NCBI GenBank assembly: GCA_008694505.1
Contig: VZDJ01007753.1
Span: 21,510,696 to 21,574,695, forward strand
DNA length: 64,000 nt
Source of the DNA: Cyanoderma ruficeps
Taxonomy: Eukaryota > Chordata > Aves > Passeriformes > Timaliidae
Direction of reading: 5' to 3'
A program made the translations under genes and the position numbers. Positions 24,001-44,232 of this stretch are shown piece after piece (position 1 is the stretch's first letter; every line of letters begins with the position of its first letter). The notes beneath the pieces are model-generated. The model was not told the DNA's origin, made no database searches, and saw only the letters and a program-made list of their open reading frames with translations.

Positions 24001-25597
24001 AAAGTACTAAGCTTAACACATTGCTTATCTGTGTATCAGAAGCTGGAAAGCTGAAGGACTTGAGTATATTTTTTATTAACAGTCGAAATATTACAGGTAA
24101 AATCTGAATTGCCATTAATTACTTCTTTAGTTGGAGCATGTACTTCTTGAGCTACTCAACTTATGAGCACACTTAAGTAAGAGTGTTCAAACTTATTTAC
24201 ACAAAATTGAAAAAATTAGCTCAAGGTCTGCTGTGCCACGTGGTCACACGCATGAGTTTAACAGAACCAGTGCAGTGTGTGCACATACAGAATGTGAGGT
24301 TTTGGTGACCTGCCTATGTTCTAAATGTGTGTCCCACAAGACCATGAAAAAAGCAGAGAGTGTCTGTTGCTTGCAGGTGGTGCTACAATATGAGAAGAAT
24401 ATTTTAGAGAGTATCAACTTAAATTTTCATGGAATCACCTAAAACTTCACTTTTCAAGAACTGAATTCTAACATTGTCATTTGAAAGAAATTTCTGTTTA
24501 ATTTCTATCAGACACAGACTAATCAGTTTAACACAACCTTAATTATCACTTTCTCAGTAGTTGATTTTATACATGCTTTTAAAACATACAGATATTTTAA
24601 GCTACTGCACTTTTCTTTACAATGCTGGGAAGACTAACAGGATATACTTCACTGGTTACTGTAGCCATTAAATATTAGCTGCAATAACCTAATCACTAGT
24701 CTATTCTAAAAAAATATTTACAATTCTCTTTGCAAGTAAATGGAAAGAGGGAAAAATATGTACCTGAACAGAAACAAAAATATGAGGTGACTTATACAGA
24801 GATAATTAGAGTAGATCAATGATTAGAAACCAAAATTTAATCATTTCAAGATTCTTAGTTCTCCAGATAACACTGCTTGCTTCTTTTGCCCAACAAAGCA
24901 GCTTAAGAGTAGCTGATACAAGACTTAAGTACAATCATATTTTTCCTCTGCAAAAAATAACTGAGGGCACCAAAAAGCTTTATTTCAAGCACCAGAAATA
25001 TTTTTTGTAAGTCTTCAGAACTACTTGAACTTGCATTCTGCTTTGACTTCTGTTATTCAGCATATTCTAAAAGCTTCCCATGTCTTTGGTTCTAGGCATA
25101 AGACCATCAAATTAATTATAATTTACAAAGACTACTTCTAGTGTCTATAAAACTATCAGTTCTTTTTGCTTTAGAAAAGAAGAAAGATGTATAGTGCTGA
25201 AGGAAAAGCTGTACCAATGGCTGAATACTTTTCATACATAACTGATGTATTTTTTCCTTTCTGCACCAAAATAGAGTACTTTAGATTAAACAGGCATTTA
25301 GAAAGCATAAACAATGTTTCAATAAAAAATATTTAGCAGAAATGTCTTACTGTACAATGCATCCAAGACATCAATTTTAAAGATACTTTTCAGTATTTCT
25401 AAGCAAAACAGAATTAGTATACAAATAACCAAGATTGAGCTAATGCCCGATTAACATATTCTAAAAGATTTAAACAGCTTTTTAAGGTTGCAGATACTGA
25501 AATCTGCAACAGAAAAACAGACTTCAAATAAATTATAGATTTATTCATGTAGTAAAGCAAGCTAAGTAAGGACTGCTGCTTTTATGGATATTCTTAC
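21098..25597 (-). other. SPRED1: SPRED1 intron before the terminal exon (no exon 6 seen)
   Basis: This 4.5-kb intron joins two phase-0 exon ends. Mammalian SPRED1 has a 102-bp exon here, encoding 34 residues that begin ITFGQPG and end KSQNR. I read the interval on the minus strand for that peptide, including fragments around MEYVQRQ, and found no match. It contains an A/C-rich tract (about 23207-23262) and otherwise unremarkable AT-rich sequence. The short open frames within it match nothing. Confidence 0.7.
23207..23264. repeat. A/C-rich low-complexity tract
   Basis: About 58 bases of A and C with a few T and almost no G on the + strand, so the SPRED1 pre-mRNA is U/G-rich here. Similar tracts recur across the window (see the other entries). 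Confidence 0.6.
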
Positions 25598-25756
25598 CTG
25601 GTTAGGTTGGCTAGGAAAACAGGCTCTCCTGGTGTTGAAATCCTCAAATGTTGAAGGCCTTAAATTTGCACTGTTGTAAGTTTCACTGGTTACTACAGTT
25701 TCATGTTGAAAAAGGTGATCTTTCATTAGTGAACCTGATGTATTTTCTTGAGCGGT
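25598..25756 (-). CDS. SPRED1: SPRED1 coding exon 5 (linker)
   Basis: The exon has 159 bases, the same length as human exon 5, with both ends in phase 0. The acceptor is TTCTAG and the donor CAG|GTAAGA. The 53 residues read [19 protein letters not shown] and continue through [11 protein letters not shown] sequence to [12 protein letters not shown] and a final SQPNQ. This aligns without gaps to the human linker between the EVH1 and KIT-binding domains (LVKDHLFQQE, NIRPSPFEDLN, SQANQ). Divergence is greater than in the flanking domains, as expected for a disordered linker. The model numbers these residues 143-195. Confidence 0.95.
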
Positions 25757-28700
25757 CTAGAACACATAAGAACTCCCTTGAAATGATTTTTGCATTTATA
25801 TAAAAACAACACCACACCTAACAAGTTAATGCATAAAAGTGTTAATAGTCTATATAATACGTTACAGGTATCTATAAATACAAGTATTCTTAAAGGCACA
25901 TTTTTAAAGCATTTCAAAGTAGGCAAGTATTTTCTTTACTTTGAGTCAGCCTTGGTAAATACAGAATTTCTCTGCAGAGAGTACACAACTTAGGCACTAG
26001 GGATACATGCCTTTGAAATACAGTTGCCAAATCAGACTTCTTTAAGGAAGCAGAGATTAACCTGTCTCTGAGATTATGTTTTCTCTAACTACCCAGGAGG
26101 CTGCCAGTATTTCCAAAAACACAATTGGAGAAAAAAACAAAATTCTGAGACTAGTAAGGTAAAAACTAGTCAGATCTCTTAATAAATTAAAAGCAAAATC
26201 AGCTGGAAAGGAAGAGAAAGTAATTTTTAACCTATACTGGCTCAATTAAAATATCTAATTGCAGCAAGCATGCATTAAACACATAATGACTGTCTTTTTG
26301 CAATTAAAGTTGTATCAGGCAATTTGATACAAAAGTAAGACCATGAAGCAATATATGATGAGATAGCTGCAGGACCTGTGCCATTCAGAAGGAAGTATGT
26401 TTGGGTGGAATACTGGCTTGTAAGATGATCCAATTTCTGAAATGAATTGAAAAACAAACAGTTCTCATTCTTTAAGCTTGACTGACTGGAACATATTTAG
26501 GATACAGCAGAGCATTTTGACACAAATTCCACTGGGCCGCCAAAAATGTACCGTATGTTTTGTCTGCATTAAGAGATGCTGTAAAGTTAACTGGTTGTCA
26601 TCATGGATAGCACTGATAAAATTCTGGCATCATCAAGCTTCCAGCAATGAGAATGTTTCAGCTTTATTATAAGGATTTGTACGTATCAAGAAAACATTTA
26701 GAGGAAAAGAATAAAATACTACAGCAAAATACTGAGGCAGAGGCAAATCTAAAGTTTTGGCAAGTATTAACTCGGAATCATTAGTTTTCACTCATCAAAA
26801 TACTTAAGGAACTTATTACGGGATTACATTAGCACCTTGCATATATAAAAGTCTAATGTATCAAGTTCTAAGACATCTAGATAATATGAAGTAGTTGGTC
26901 TGTAGCTGATTTTGTAGGAGAAAGAATATCATCACCTCACTAAGAATTTATATATTGTTTCAGAAGCACCATATGGGAAAACATTAAATTTAGTAATTAA
27001 TTCATGATCAGTGTAATTAATACCCAAGAAAGATAAAAGCTCAGTCAGTCAGGTTAAAGTTCCCCTGAAAAAATTTGAAGGCAGGCCAAATGCCAAAAAG
27101 AAGTAATATTTGCAGATCCTTGAGCACAACACCAAAACAAAGTAATTGACCCTGTTATTGTCAAATTTAAATTTTCTGGTCAAACGTTGTTGGGAAAGGA
27201 GTCTAAAAGGATTATTGGAATGACTGACAACAATTAGACTTCATATATGTATGATTATTTTAAGAGCAAAAAGCATCAAATATTAGTGCAATAGCAAACA
27301 TCTTCATACCAGGAGGTACTCCTGCAGATACACTGCCCAATGATATAAAAAGCTTCCAAAACAGTGGCTCAAACCACAGAAGAGTTGTATTCAAAATGAG
27401 GAAGAAATGCCTACAACCATTTTTGGTCTGAGCAATGTTTAAAATGACTACAAGCATTTAAGCTAACAGCTAGAAGCCATTTTACAGAAACCACAGTGAT
27501 AAGCACCCCCTTTCCCCTTCCCCTGGTTATTATAAATTTGAGTGGTCTAGGGAGAAGGAAGCAAGCTGCAAAAACTTCTACTCCTTCCTTGCCGGGGGAA
27601 AAAAACATACTACCCACAAGCCCGTCTTTATCCCTGGGTAAGATTTACAGCAGCCTGCATTATTTCCTGTCCGTGCAGGTGATTCACACTTTTCTTCTTT
27701 AAAAATAAACTATCTACACTCTAGAGCAAAAAGGACACATGCACATGCTCACACAGGCAGACACAAGTACTCCCCTTGGCAGTCAAGGAGGACTTCATCT
27801 AATGAAGGACACGGGCACAGATCATCCCATACTGCGCTAACTAGCAGTGCCAGATGATGTACAAAATCCAAACCTTAATCTTAAAGCAAACCTTTGTGCC
27901 CTATACACAGCAATTATCAAAGAATGCTTTTAGAAAATTCGAACACAGATACCACAATTCAAACTAATTGACTTCAAGGACGAATTTCGGGGTGGCAGCA
28001 GACAGAGAAAAGCATGTGACCTTTTGTAAGGCAAGAACTTGCTAGACAGCATTTCTGAAAGCACAATGCTCAGCTTACCAAACTGTACACTACAGCTAAG
28101 TGGACACAGACTAACTTCTCGTATTAAAATGAAAAGCAATCATGTCAGTTCTTTAGCCAATAAATATTCACTATGCCAAATTACAGAAATGCCAGACGAA
28201 CATGCTGAACTCTCTGCTTTTAATTAAACTGTAGTTTAGATACAGTCAAACCATTTATTAGTATCCAAAAACCTTCTCCTTGGACAACACTTCCTGCTCC
28301 AAAGTGATGTTTTATTACAACACCTGAAAACCCACATTTTCACAATCCACAACCCACACTGACAATCTGAAGTAGGAAGCCCTAGAAACAAAAATGGTAT
28401 TGTGTTGAAAACACATTTAAGAAAGAAGCAAACATATAAAGTTTTCCACAAGAACATATACAGAACAAATATACAGAGTATCACACACTAACAGAGATGC
28501 ACACATTCTCCTTTTCTACTGTCCAAAGCAATTACACCGCCCACATTCAATATTCTTTAACCACAGCCTGCAAAGTACAGTACTGGCATAGGTTATTCAG
28601 TATCATCTGTAAAGTAACCTACGCCAGTTTTTAATGCACAACGGAAATCTGGTTTGCTCCCAGCTGCTGGTATAATAATTACTGTCCTATGGTTGCTAAG

Positions 28701-31589
28701 AGATACTCTGAATTTTTTTCCAAGACTACTAAAACATTTCTGTGCGCACAAGCAAAAGGATGCTGGGTAAAGCAATAAAATTACTCCAGCTGTAGCTCTC
28801 CAGCAGAATTCAAAGCCAGATGACAGCTGTAGAGAAAATAAAAACCAGACTGAGCTTCTCTTGTTCTTCAAATTTTCTCTCCTTACTTCTCCCAGTTTGC
28901 CAGAGTTAAGTCTGGGAGAGAATTCAACATTGTTCTGCAAACATTGTTAAAAATGTTCTCCTCTAAGTAAGTTTAATGATTACACAGAAGGATGGATGAG
29001 AGACCACATTTCCGCTGCATCCCAGTTCTTGCATTTACTTCCCGTGAGGCCTGAAAATCTGCTGTTTGATGCTAACAACACAAGAAATGTTTAAATGCTT
29101 TTTCCTTAATTTTTCAATTCTGAATAAATGATACATGTTTCAAAAACATCTGAATGACTTCCTTGTGCTTTGGCTGTTTCTGAGACTGACAGAGCAATAT
29201 ATTTGGCAAAGAAACTCTATTATTTTCAGGTATGTGTTTCTGACATAGGCTGAAATATTACCTAGATTACTCTGAATAGTTCATACAGTTTGAACTAAAA
29301 AATAAGACATTTGACATGCCTCTTTCTTCAAAGGCTTTTCCACCTGAATATATAGAGAACACTACATGTAAAGAGGCTGCTAGGAACACTGGTGAGGAAA
29401 AAAAAAAATTCCTCCTCTTTTTTATATACAACTTCAATAAGAAAAGCTTTATAAACCAAAATTATTTAGGAAAATATATGAATAGATTTATTTGAAATTG
29501 ATAATATGATTTAGTATTACTTTCAATTTTCAGAACTGGACCTAAGCAATTTATTAACTACACTAAATATTTCTAATCTTTATTGTTTTATCATGTAGTA
29601 TTGTCTTATCCATAAAACAATAGAGCGTGTCAAGGGTGAATTATTTCACATCTCCTTACAAGTCATAATGTTATTTTTGTAAAATAAAACTTCTGCAAAC
29701 ATTTTGTTAGAGACAAAATAAATTGAGTAGTCATTAAAGGCCCTTATGAAGAGGTCACTAAATAGTGTATTTACAGAGCGGCACATGAACAATTAATGTC
29801 TCTCCTGCCTGCACCAAAACCACTTAAGATGCATGTAAGATGCAGGCCTTTCCCCCTTCCGAGTAACAAAAAGTCCAATGTACTTACTTCTGAAAGAACA
29901 AGCCAAACTTTTTATTTTCTGCTTTCAATTTATCAGTCTACAGTTTTCTTCTGCCAGTAGTAAGAAACTCAAAAGCATAAGTGATCCAACTCCTATTCCT
30001 TCAAAACTGTTAAAATGTGTTGGTAGCGTATAAATAACACCAATATGGCTGAATCAACAAAAACTGAAAGAAATTAAAGCTCAACTACTCTAATTTTCAA
30101 CTCACAAAAGTAAGACTCCACAAAAATAATTTTAAGTGTATGAGCTCTACATTTAATTTAGATTTACTTCTAAGGAATTTTTTTTCAGTTAAGCTAGGTG
30201 AGTTTCAGAGCATGAAGTTTATATTTGACAGAAAAGAACCTGAGCCAATCTTTTAACAAAGAAGCAAACTGACTTACACAAGCTGCTCATTTACTACATT
30301 CAAAATGCAAGGTTTTATACAAAAAACATCTAAACTTCCTAATAAAACAAATTCCCAATGTATATTTCCATGTCAGTACATACTCTTCTCCAGATTCCAT
30401 TTACCAACATTATAGGAAGTCAGATAGTTCTGCCTTAACTCATTTGTGTATTTCTGTTTGAAATGAATCTGGTAAGAACAGGGCTTATTTGATGATATGA
30501 ACAATTTGCATCTAATAAGTTAATTAAACAATTAAAAATAATTGCAATAATTTAAGTGACCATGCAAACCCACAAGTGATCATATTCTTTTAATACTAGG
30601 ATTTTAACATCGTTTGCAAACTTGGTAAATGGTAAACTTGATCTTCACAAAAAGACTGCTTTCTCTGGGAGATTTTATTTACAAAATGTAAATTAAAAAA
30701 ATAAAAATTATAGTGAACCAAAGTATAACACAGCAAGCCAATTGCTAGCCTAGAAGGCACAACACAAGAGTTTAGTTTTTGGGTTTACATTTAAGATATG
30801 CACATACAACTTTTGGACAATCACTATTTCTGCTAACTACTTCTATAGGACGTGATAATACTAATTACAAGAAAGCTCTGAGATTTAACACTGAGATGAT
30901 CGTTTTTGATCTTCTTTGGATCATTTTATTTGCTCTCTTTAGCACCAACTACAACTAGCCAGTAAAATAATTTATGAAGCATGTTTAGCTTTCTTTATCA
31001 AGTCATCTTCATTAAAAAAAAACCAACAAAAACAAGCCACTTTTAATGAATTTTCTGTACAAACTAAATACCATATTTATACTTCAAATGTACACTAAAT
31101 ATAGGATTCCTGCTGTGTAAGGTGACTAGAACAGTATAGGAAAAACTACTCCTTAATATTATATCCATACTCCAAAATGCCCTTGCATAGATATACTCCA
31201 AAACACACTCAAAACCCGAAACTTTGGAAAACAGCTTATAAAATAAAGAGGAAAACAAAACAATCATTAAGCCGTTTAAACTATGTAGAGGTGGCAAGAA
31301 GTAGGGGACAAGTCAGTGTGGCTCTTCAGATACTCAATACATTATCTTTAAAGAAGTATGATTTTATGCATCAAGTTAAAAAGACCCTGGGGTATCCAGT
31401 TTCACTTATCAGAGTATCAATCTTGGAAGGGGAAGGAATTAATAATTTCAAAGAGAATGTGGACTATTTGGCATTTCAAAGGTATTCTTGGAGACTAGAC
31501 CTGATGCCTGTAACTAAAATGGTGTAGCTTTTCTACACTCATGGTCATAACCCTGCAATTACAGCTTCGTTATTGATACGTTAATTAAA

Positions 31590-31620
31590 CCTGGTTTAGA
31601 TGAAACATAGCTAAACCAGG
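31590..31620. repeat. Perfect inverted repeat (10-bp arms, 11-base loop)
   Basis: CCTGGTTTAG at 31590-31599 pairs exactly with CTAAACCAGG at 31610/31611-31620, around a short loop. Pairing stops on both sides of the arms. It is too short and isolated to be called a microRNA precursor or a transposon end. Confidence 0.6.
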
Positions 31621-31648
31621 GTGGATTCAGTTTTCTCTGCATTTCTGT

Positions 31649-31683
31649 TTGGTTTTTTTGGTTTGTTTCTTTTTTTTTTTTTC
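31649..31683. repeat. T-rich tract
   Basis: T with scattered G and C on the + strand, ending in an uninterrupted run of more than ten T and followed by a CCTCCCTCC segment. It may be a decayed poly(A) tail of a minus-strand retroposon, but no body was recognised next to it. Confidence 0.5.
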
Positions 31684-32744
31684 CTCCCTCCTGGTATTTT
31701 TATTGATAGGCAATGCTAGTATCACTTATTTTACTTTGGTGTGCAGAGATATGGTAAGAGATACTGGCTTGTTTTTTTGTTTCTAGAAACCAGGACATCT
31801 ATCCACAGCACAAATCCATCATTAAGCAAAGTCTATTGTGATGAAGTCATTAAAAACGTTTTCCTGTCTAGAATGTAAGAGAGTTTTGGCAGCAGTTTGT
31901 ACCACACAAGATTGTTTGTACCTGTAATAGATACAGCGTGTGTGAGTATATATATATAAAATCTGCGTTATAGACATTTAAAAAAATACATACATTTGTT
32001 TTTTAAAATGGAATATGAAGTAAGCCTATATTTACGTATGTAAATAGGTAATGTATTGATGCTCACATATATATAGACTAGATGTTGTAAATACACTTTT
32101 CTCCACTTTCCCAGTAACAAATTTGTAACTATAACAAATCTCAGATGTTTTCCTCAATTTTGGCATCCTTATATAGAAATGTAATAAGTAGGCAGCAAAA
32201 TCAAGAGGTAATTGGTTTGTTCTAATCTCATTAGGCCTGTAGAAACTGTTCAATTATTTATCCTTGCAACAAAGCAAGTCCTTTAAGAGCTGATTAAGGA
32301 CAGCATTAACTTCAGCACAGATTTCCTCATCCTATCAGAATCTCTCTTTTTTTTTTTTTAAATCTGAAATATCTAATATTTATAGCAATTTTACTTTCAA
32401 GTGCCTTAAAAAAAAGCACTGCTAATTTTCTTGATTTTGTGTTCTAGAGGTTCTATGCTGGATCTAATTACACTGATACAGGCTTTATCATTGCATAAGT
32501 GACAAGACTCTTTCCCAGAAGAAATCACTTAGCAACAATATCAGTTTTCTGAATAGTCACTAAGACTCCTGAGTCAACTTGTTTCTTTACCATCTTCATA
32601 TTAATTTAAATTTCTGCACTCTGAAAACTGAGTATGTGTGAATGAAGACACAGCTTTCCCTAAAACCATAAATAAGAAGGAAAAAATGACAAGCATGCAC
32701 AGACACAAATAGGATTTACGCAGTTATATTAGAGTTATTTACTC

Positions 32745-32757
32745 TGTGTGTGTGTGT
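32745..32757. repeat. Short TG microsatellite
   Basis: About six TG units in SPRED1 intron 4. It is short and probably only mildly polymorphic. Confidence 0.5.
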
Positions 32758-33480
32758 ATCCATAATATTTTTTTATACTGGCTTTTTAATTACATAGATT
32801 CTTGGATATGACCAGGCAGTGCTAGGCATCAGTGTTACAGTAGTTATGGTATATGATTTGGCATATGTGTAAAGTCCTGTAACTCGGAGGCATGGTTGGA
32901 CGTAAATTTTTATCTCTTAAGCCATTATGACCTACAGAATTTGAATAGTGCAAAAAAGGATCAATAAAAACTTGAATCTCAACAAGCAACTACTTTATCT
33001 TCAACGTGTTTTTAAAAACTGTCTCAACTTGTGTCTTTGTTTGGACTAGATTCTCTTAACCATTGTCTTGGCATCTTTTCAAGTCTAACCATCTATTTTA
33101 GAGGTGTTTTATCCCTGCAAAGTGAAATCTAAGAAAACAGACAGGATGTACAAATAAAAAGATTCTTCATCCCTCTATTTTCTGTTTCCCAGAAGAACAG
33201 TTCATGTTTCAATAACATCAAAGAGGACATATAATTTGAACAGACATTTTGAACTTAAAAATTAGACTCGGGATACTTAATGATCCTATGGATTAAATAA
33301 TAACTACTTCATTTAGGACAGACAATATTATAAGTCTTCTAGATAATTCTTCTGGAACTTACTTCATTAAACTAAATTTTGCTATTGCTATTATTTTGCT
33401 TATTCTCACTAAATGAGAGCAAACTCTGTTCAGTACATTTGTAAAAGAAAAATGCACAATTGATTTAAAAATTTACTCAC

Positions 33481-33530
33481 TTGAAAGCAGTCTTCTGCCA
33501 CTTCAACATCATTTTGGGAGGGTGGATAAC
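33481..33530 (-). CDS. SPRED1: SPRED1 coding exon 4 (short linker exon)
   Basis: A 50-base exon with donor CAA|GTGAGT and acceptor AAG. It enters with two bases that complete the glycine codon begun by exon 3, then reads YPPSQNDVEVAEDCFQ and ends in phase 0. The human exon is 47 bp and reads CPESKNEAEGADDLQ after the same glycine, so the bird exon has one additional codon. The acidic character and the closing Gln are conserved although the residues differ. It was identified by phase, position and length rather than by strong identity. The acceptor tract (GTTTATATGAAG-like) is not very pyrimidine-rich. Confidence 0.88.
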
Positions 33531-42793
<9,263 letters not shown>

Positions 42794-42968
42794 CGTTTTA
42801 TCCCTGAGTCGTTCTCCATGGATAAGAAAATCAGCACAGCTATTCTCTTCCTGGGGAATGACTTTGAAGACTGTGACACAGCTTAGTCCACCCCCTCCAA
42901 GTGGTAACCATCCACCACTTGAGTCATCCCGGGTCATCACCACAGCTCGCACTCGTGCATAACTATTA
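42794..42968 (-). CDS. SPRED1: SPRED1 coding exon 2 (N-terminal half of EVH1)
   Basis: The exon has 175 bases, identical in length to human exon 2. After acceptor CTCTTTCAG it begins with T, the third base of codon 11, then reads [19 protein letters not shown] and [17 protein letters not shown], ending GERLRDKT in phase 0. These are the first strands of the EVH1 (WH1) domain, including the WLPLGG motif. The donor is ACG|GTAACA, weaker than the other donors here, and the last residue is Thr where human has Met. A methionine inside the exon (VVMTRDD) is not the start; translation begins in the upstream exon, outside the window. Confidence 0.97.
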
Positions 42969-44219
42969 CTGAAAGAGAAGCAAAAGAAGAAATTAGTTTT
43001 CCATAAACATAAACAACCTAAGTCTAGTAAAAAGCAAAATCAAACCAACAAACCCACAACCAAGATCACAAAAATTAACACTGTCTTTCCACAACATCAC
43101 TTAGAAGAAAACAATTTAAGACCACCCTCAAAAAATGTTCCTCTGTATTTTTATGCCTTCATTAGGACTTCTCAGAGCTTGTGATTTTTTTGTAAAGAGG
43201 CTTAACCAGAGAATATAGTTGCCAAATCAAAACTCATATTCTTCTAAAAACTTTACACTCAGTGATCTAGCTAGAGGGCCGGAAAGAGAATAAAATCAAC
43301 TCCTGATTTATTTTAGACTAATCATGAAGCCAGTCAGCCACCATGAAATCGCACAGAAAAGAGAACAAGAAAACAGAAAGAGGTCAGGCCTTCTGTCACT
43401 AAAATCTAAACAAGAACAGGCTTCTAGCCAGAAACCCTGCTTCCCTTCATCCACCCCTCCTCCCCATGCACACAACCCGTCCTTTGCAAGGGTAGGTCAG
43501 GACACACACTGTGGGGTTTGAAAACAGAACCAGTTACAACTACTTAAAATCCATATCTGCAGTGTCTACTTGCCACTTCTGTCCTGTATTTGCATTGTGT
43601 ATAAAATTGGTTGCATTTTACAGTCTAACATATTTTTCCATAATTTAGTGTTTTTATAAAAAAACCTATTTATTATCGTGTCATTACTTAAAAGCCAAAT
43701 TCCAGAGTATTGGAAAAAGAGGTCATTTTGGTCATTTCCCTCTCTCTCCGCGCTTAGTTTTTTCTTTTAAATTAAATGAAAACTTTTTGTTTTGGTTATG
43801 AATTTGCCACTATATCACTTAGAAAACTCCATGGTTTGCCAGGGATGTTAAAAGATGCTACATTTGAAGTACAGTTTCTGGATGAAGGTAGCAGTTGATG
43901 ATTGAACATTTCAACACCTTAAAATAAGGTGTTACTTTTTTGCAGCGTATTCCTGATCGAGGATTTAAGTACTTATGCCACTTAGCAACAGCAATGTCAA
44001 ATTTAAGGGCTGAAGAGGAAATATTAGAAGAGATCAAACTTGTTCCTTCTGTAGTTGACATAAAACTGTTCACCAAGCTGTTGCACTTTCAAAAGATCAC
44101 TGCTTTATTTCCGAAACCCCCCTCCCCAAATTCCCAAAAATAACAAAGGTAGGCTTCTTTGTGTAATATATTACATTCTCAGACAGATATATGATTCACA
44201 AATATGATTCACGTGTGTG

Positions 44220-44232
44220 CATATATATATAT
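44220..44232. repeat. AT microsatellite
   Basis: About six AT units preceded by a short GTGTG segment, in SPRED1 intron 1. Confidence 0.5.

Larger units (their letters stand above)
25757..33480 (-). other. SPRED1: SPRED1 intron 4
   Basis: A 7.7-kb intron between exons 4 and 5. It holds a perfect 10-bp-arm hairpin (31590-31620), a T-rich tract (31649-31690), a short TA run near 31951 and a TG run near 32745. No further exon was seen. The open frame at 31177-31527 (116 codons, + strand) resembles nothing known and overlaps no coding signal. Confidence 0.8.

Noticed and set aside
31177..31527. 116-codon + strand open frame in intron 4
   Set aside because: Opposite strand to the host gene, no recognisable domain, and AT-rich composition like the surrounding intron.
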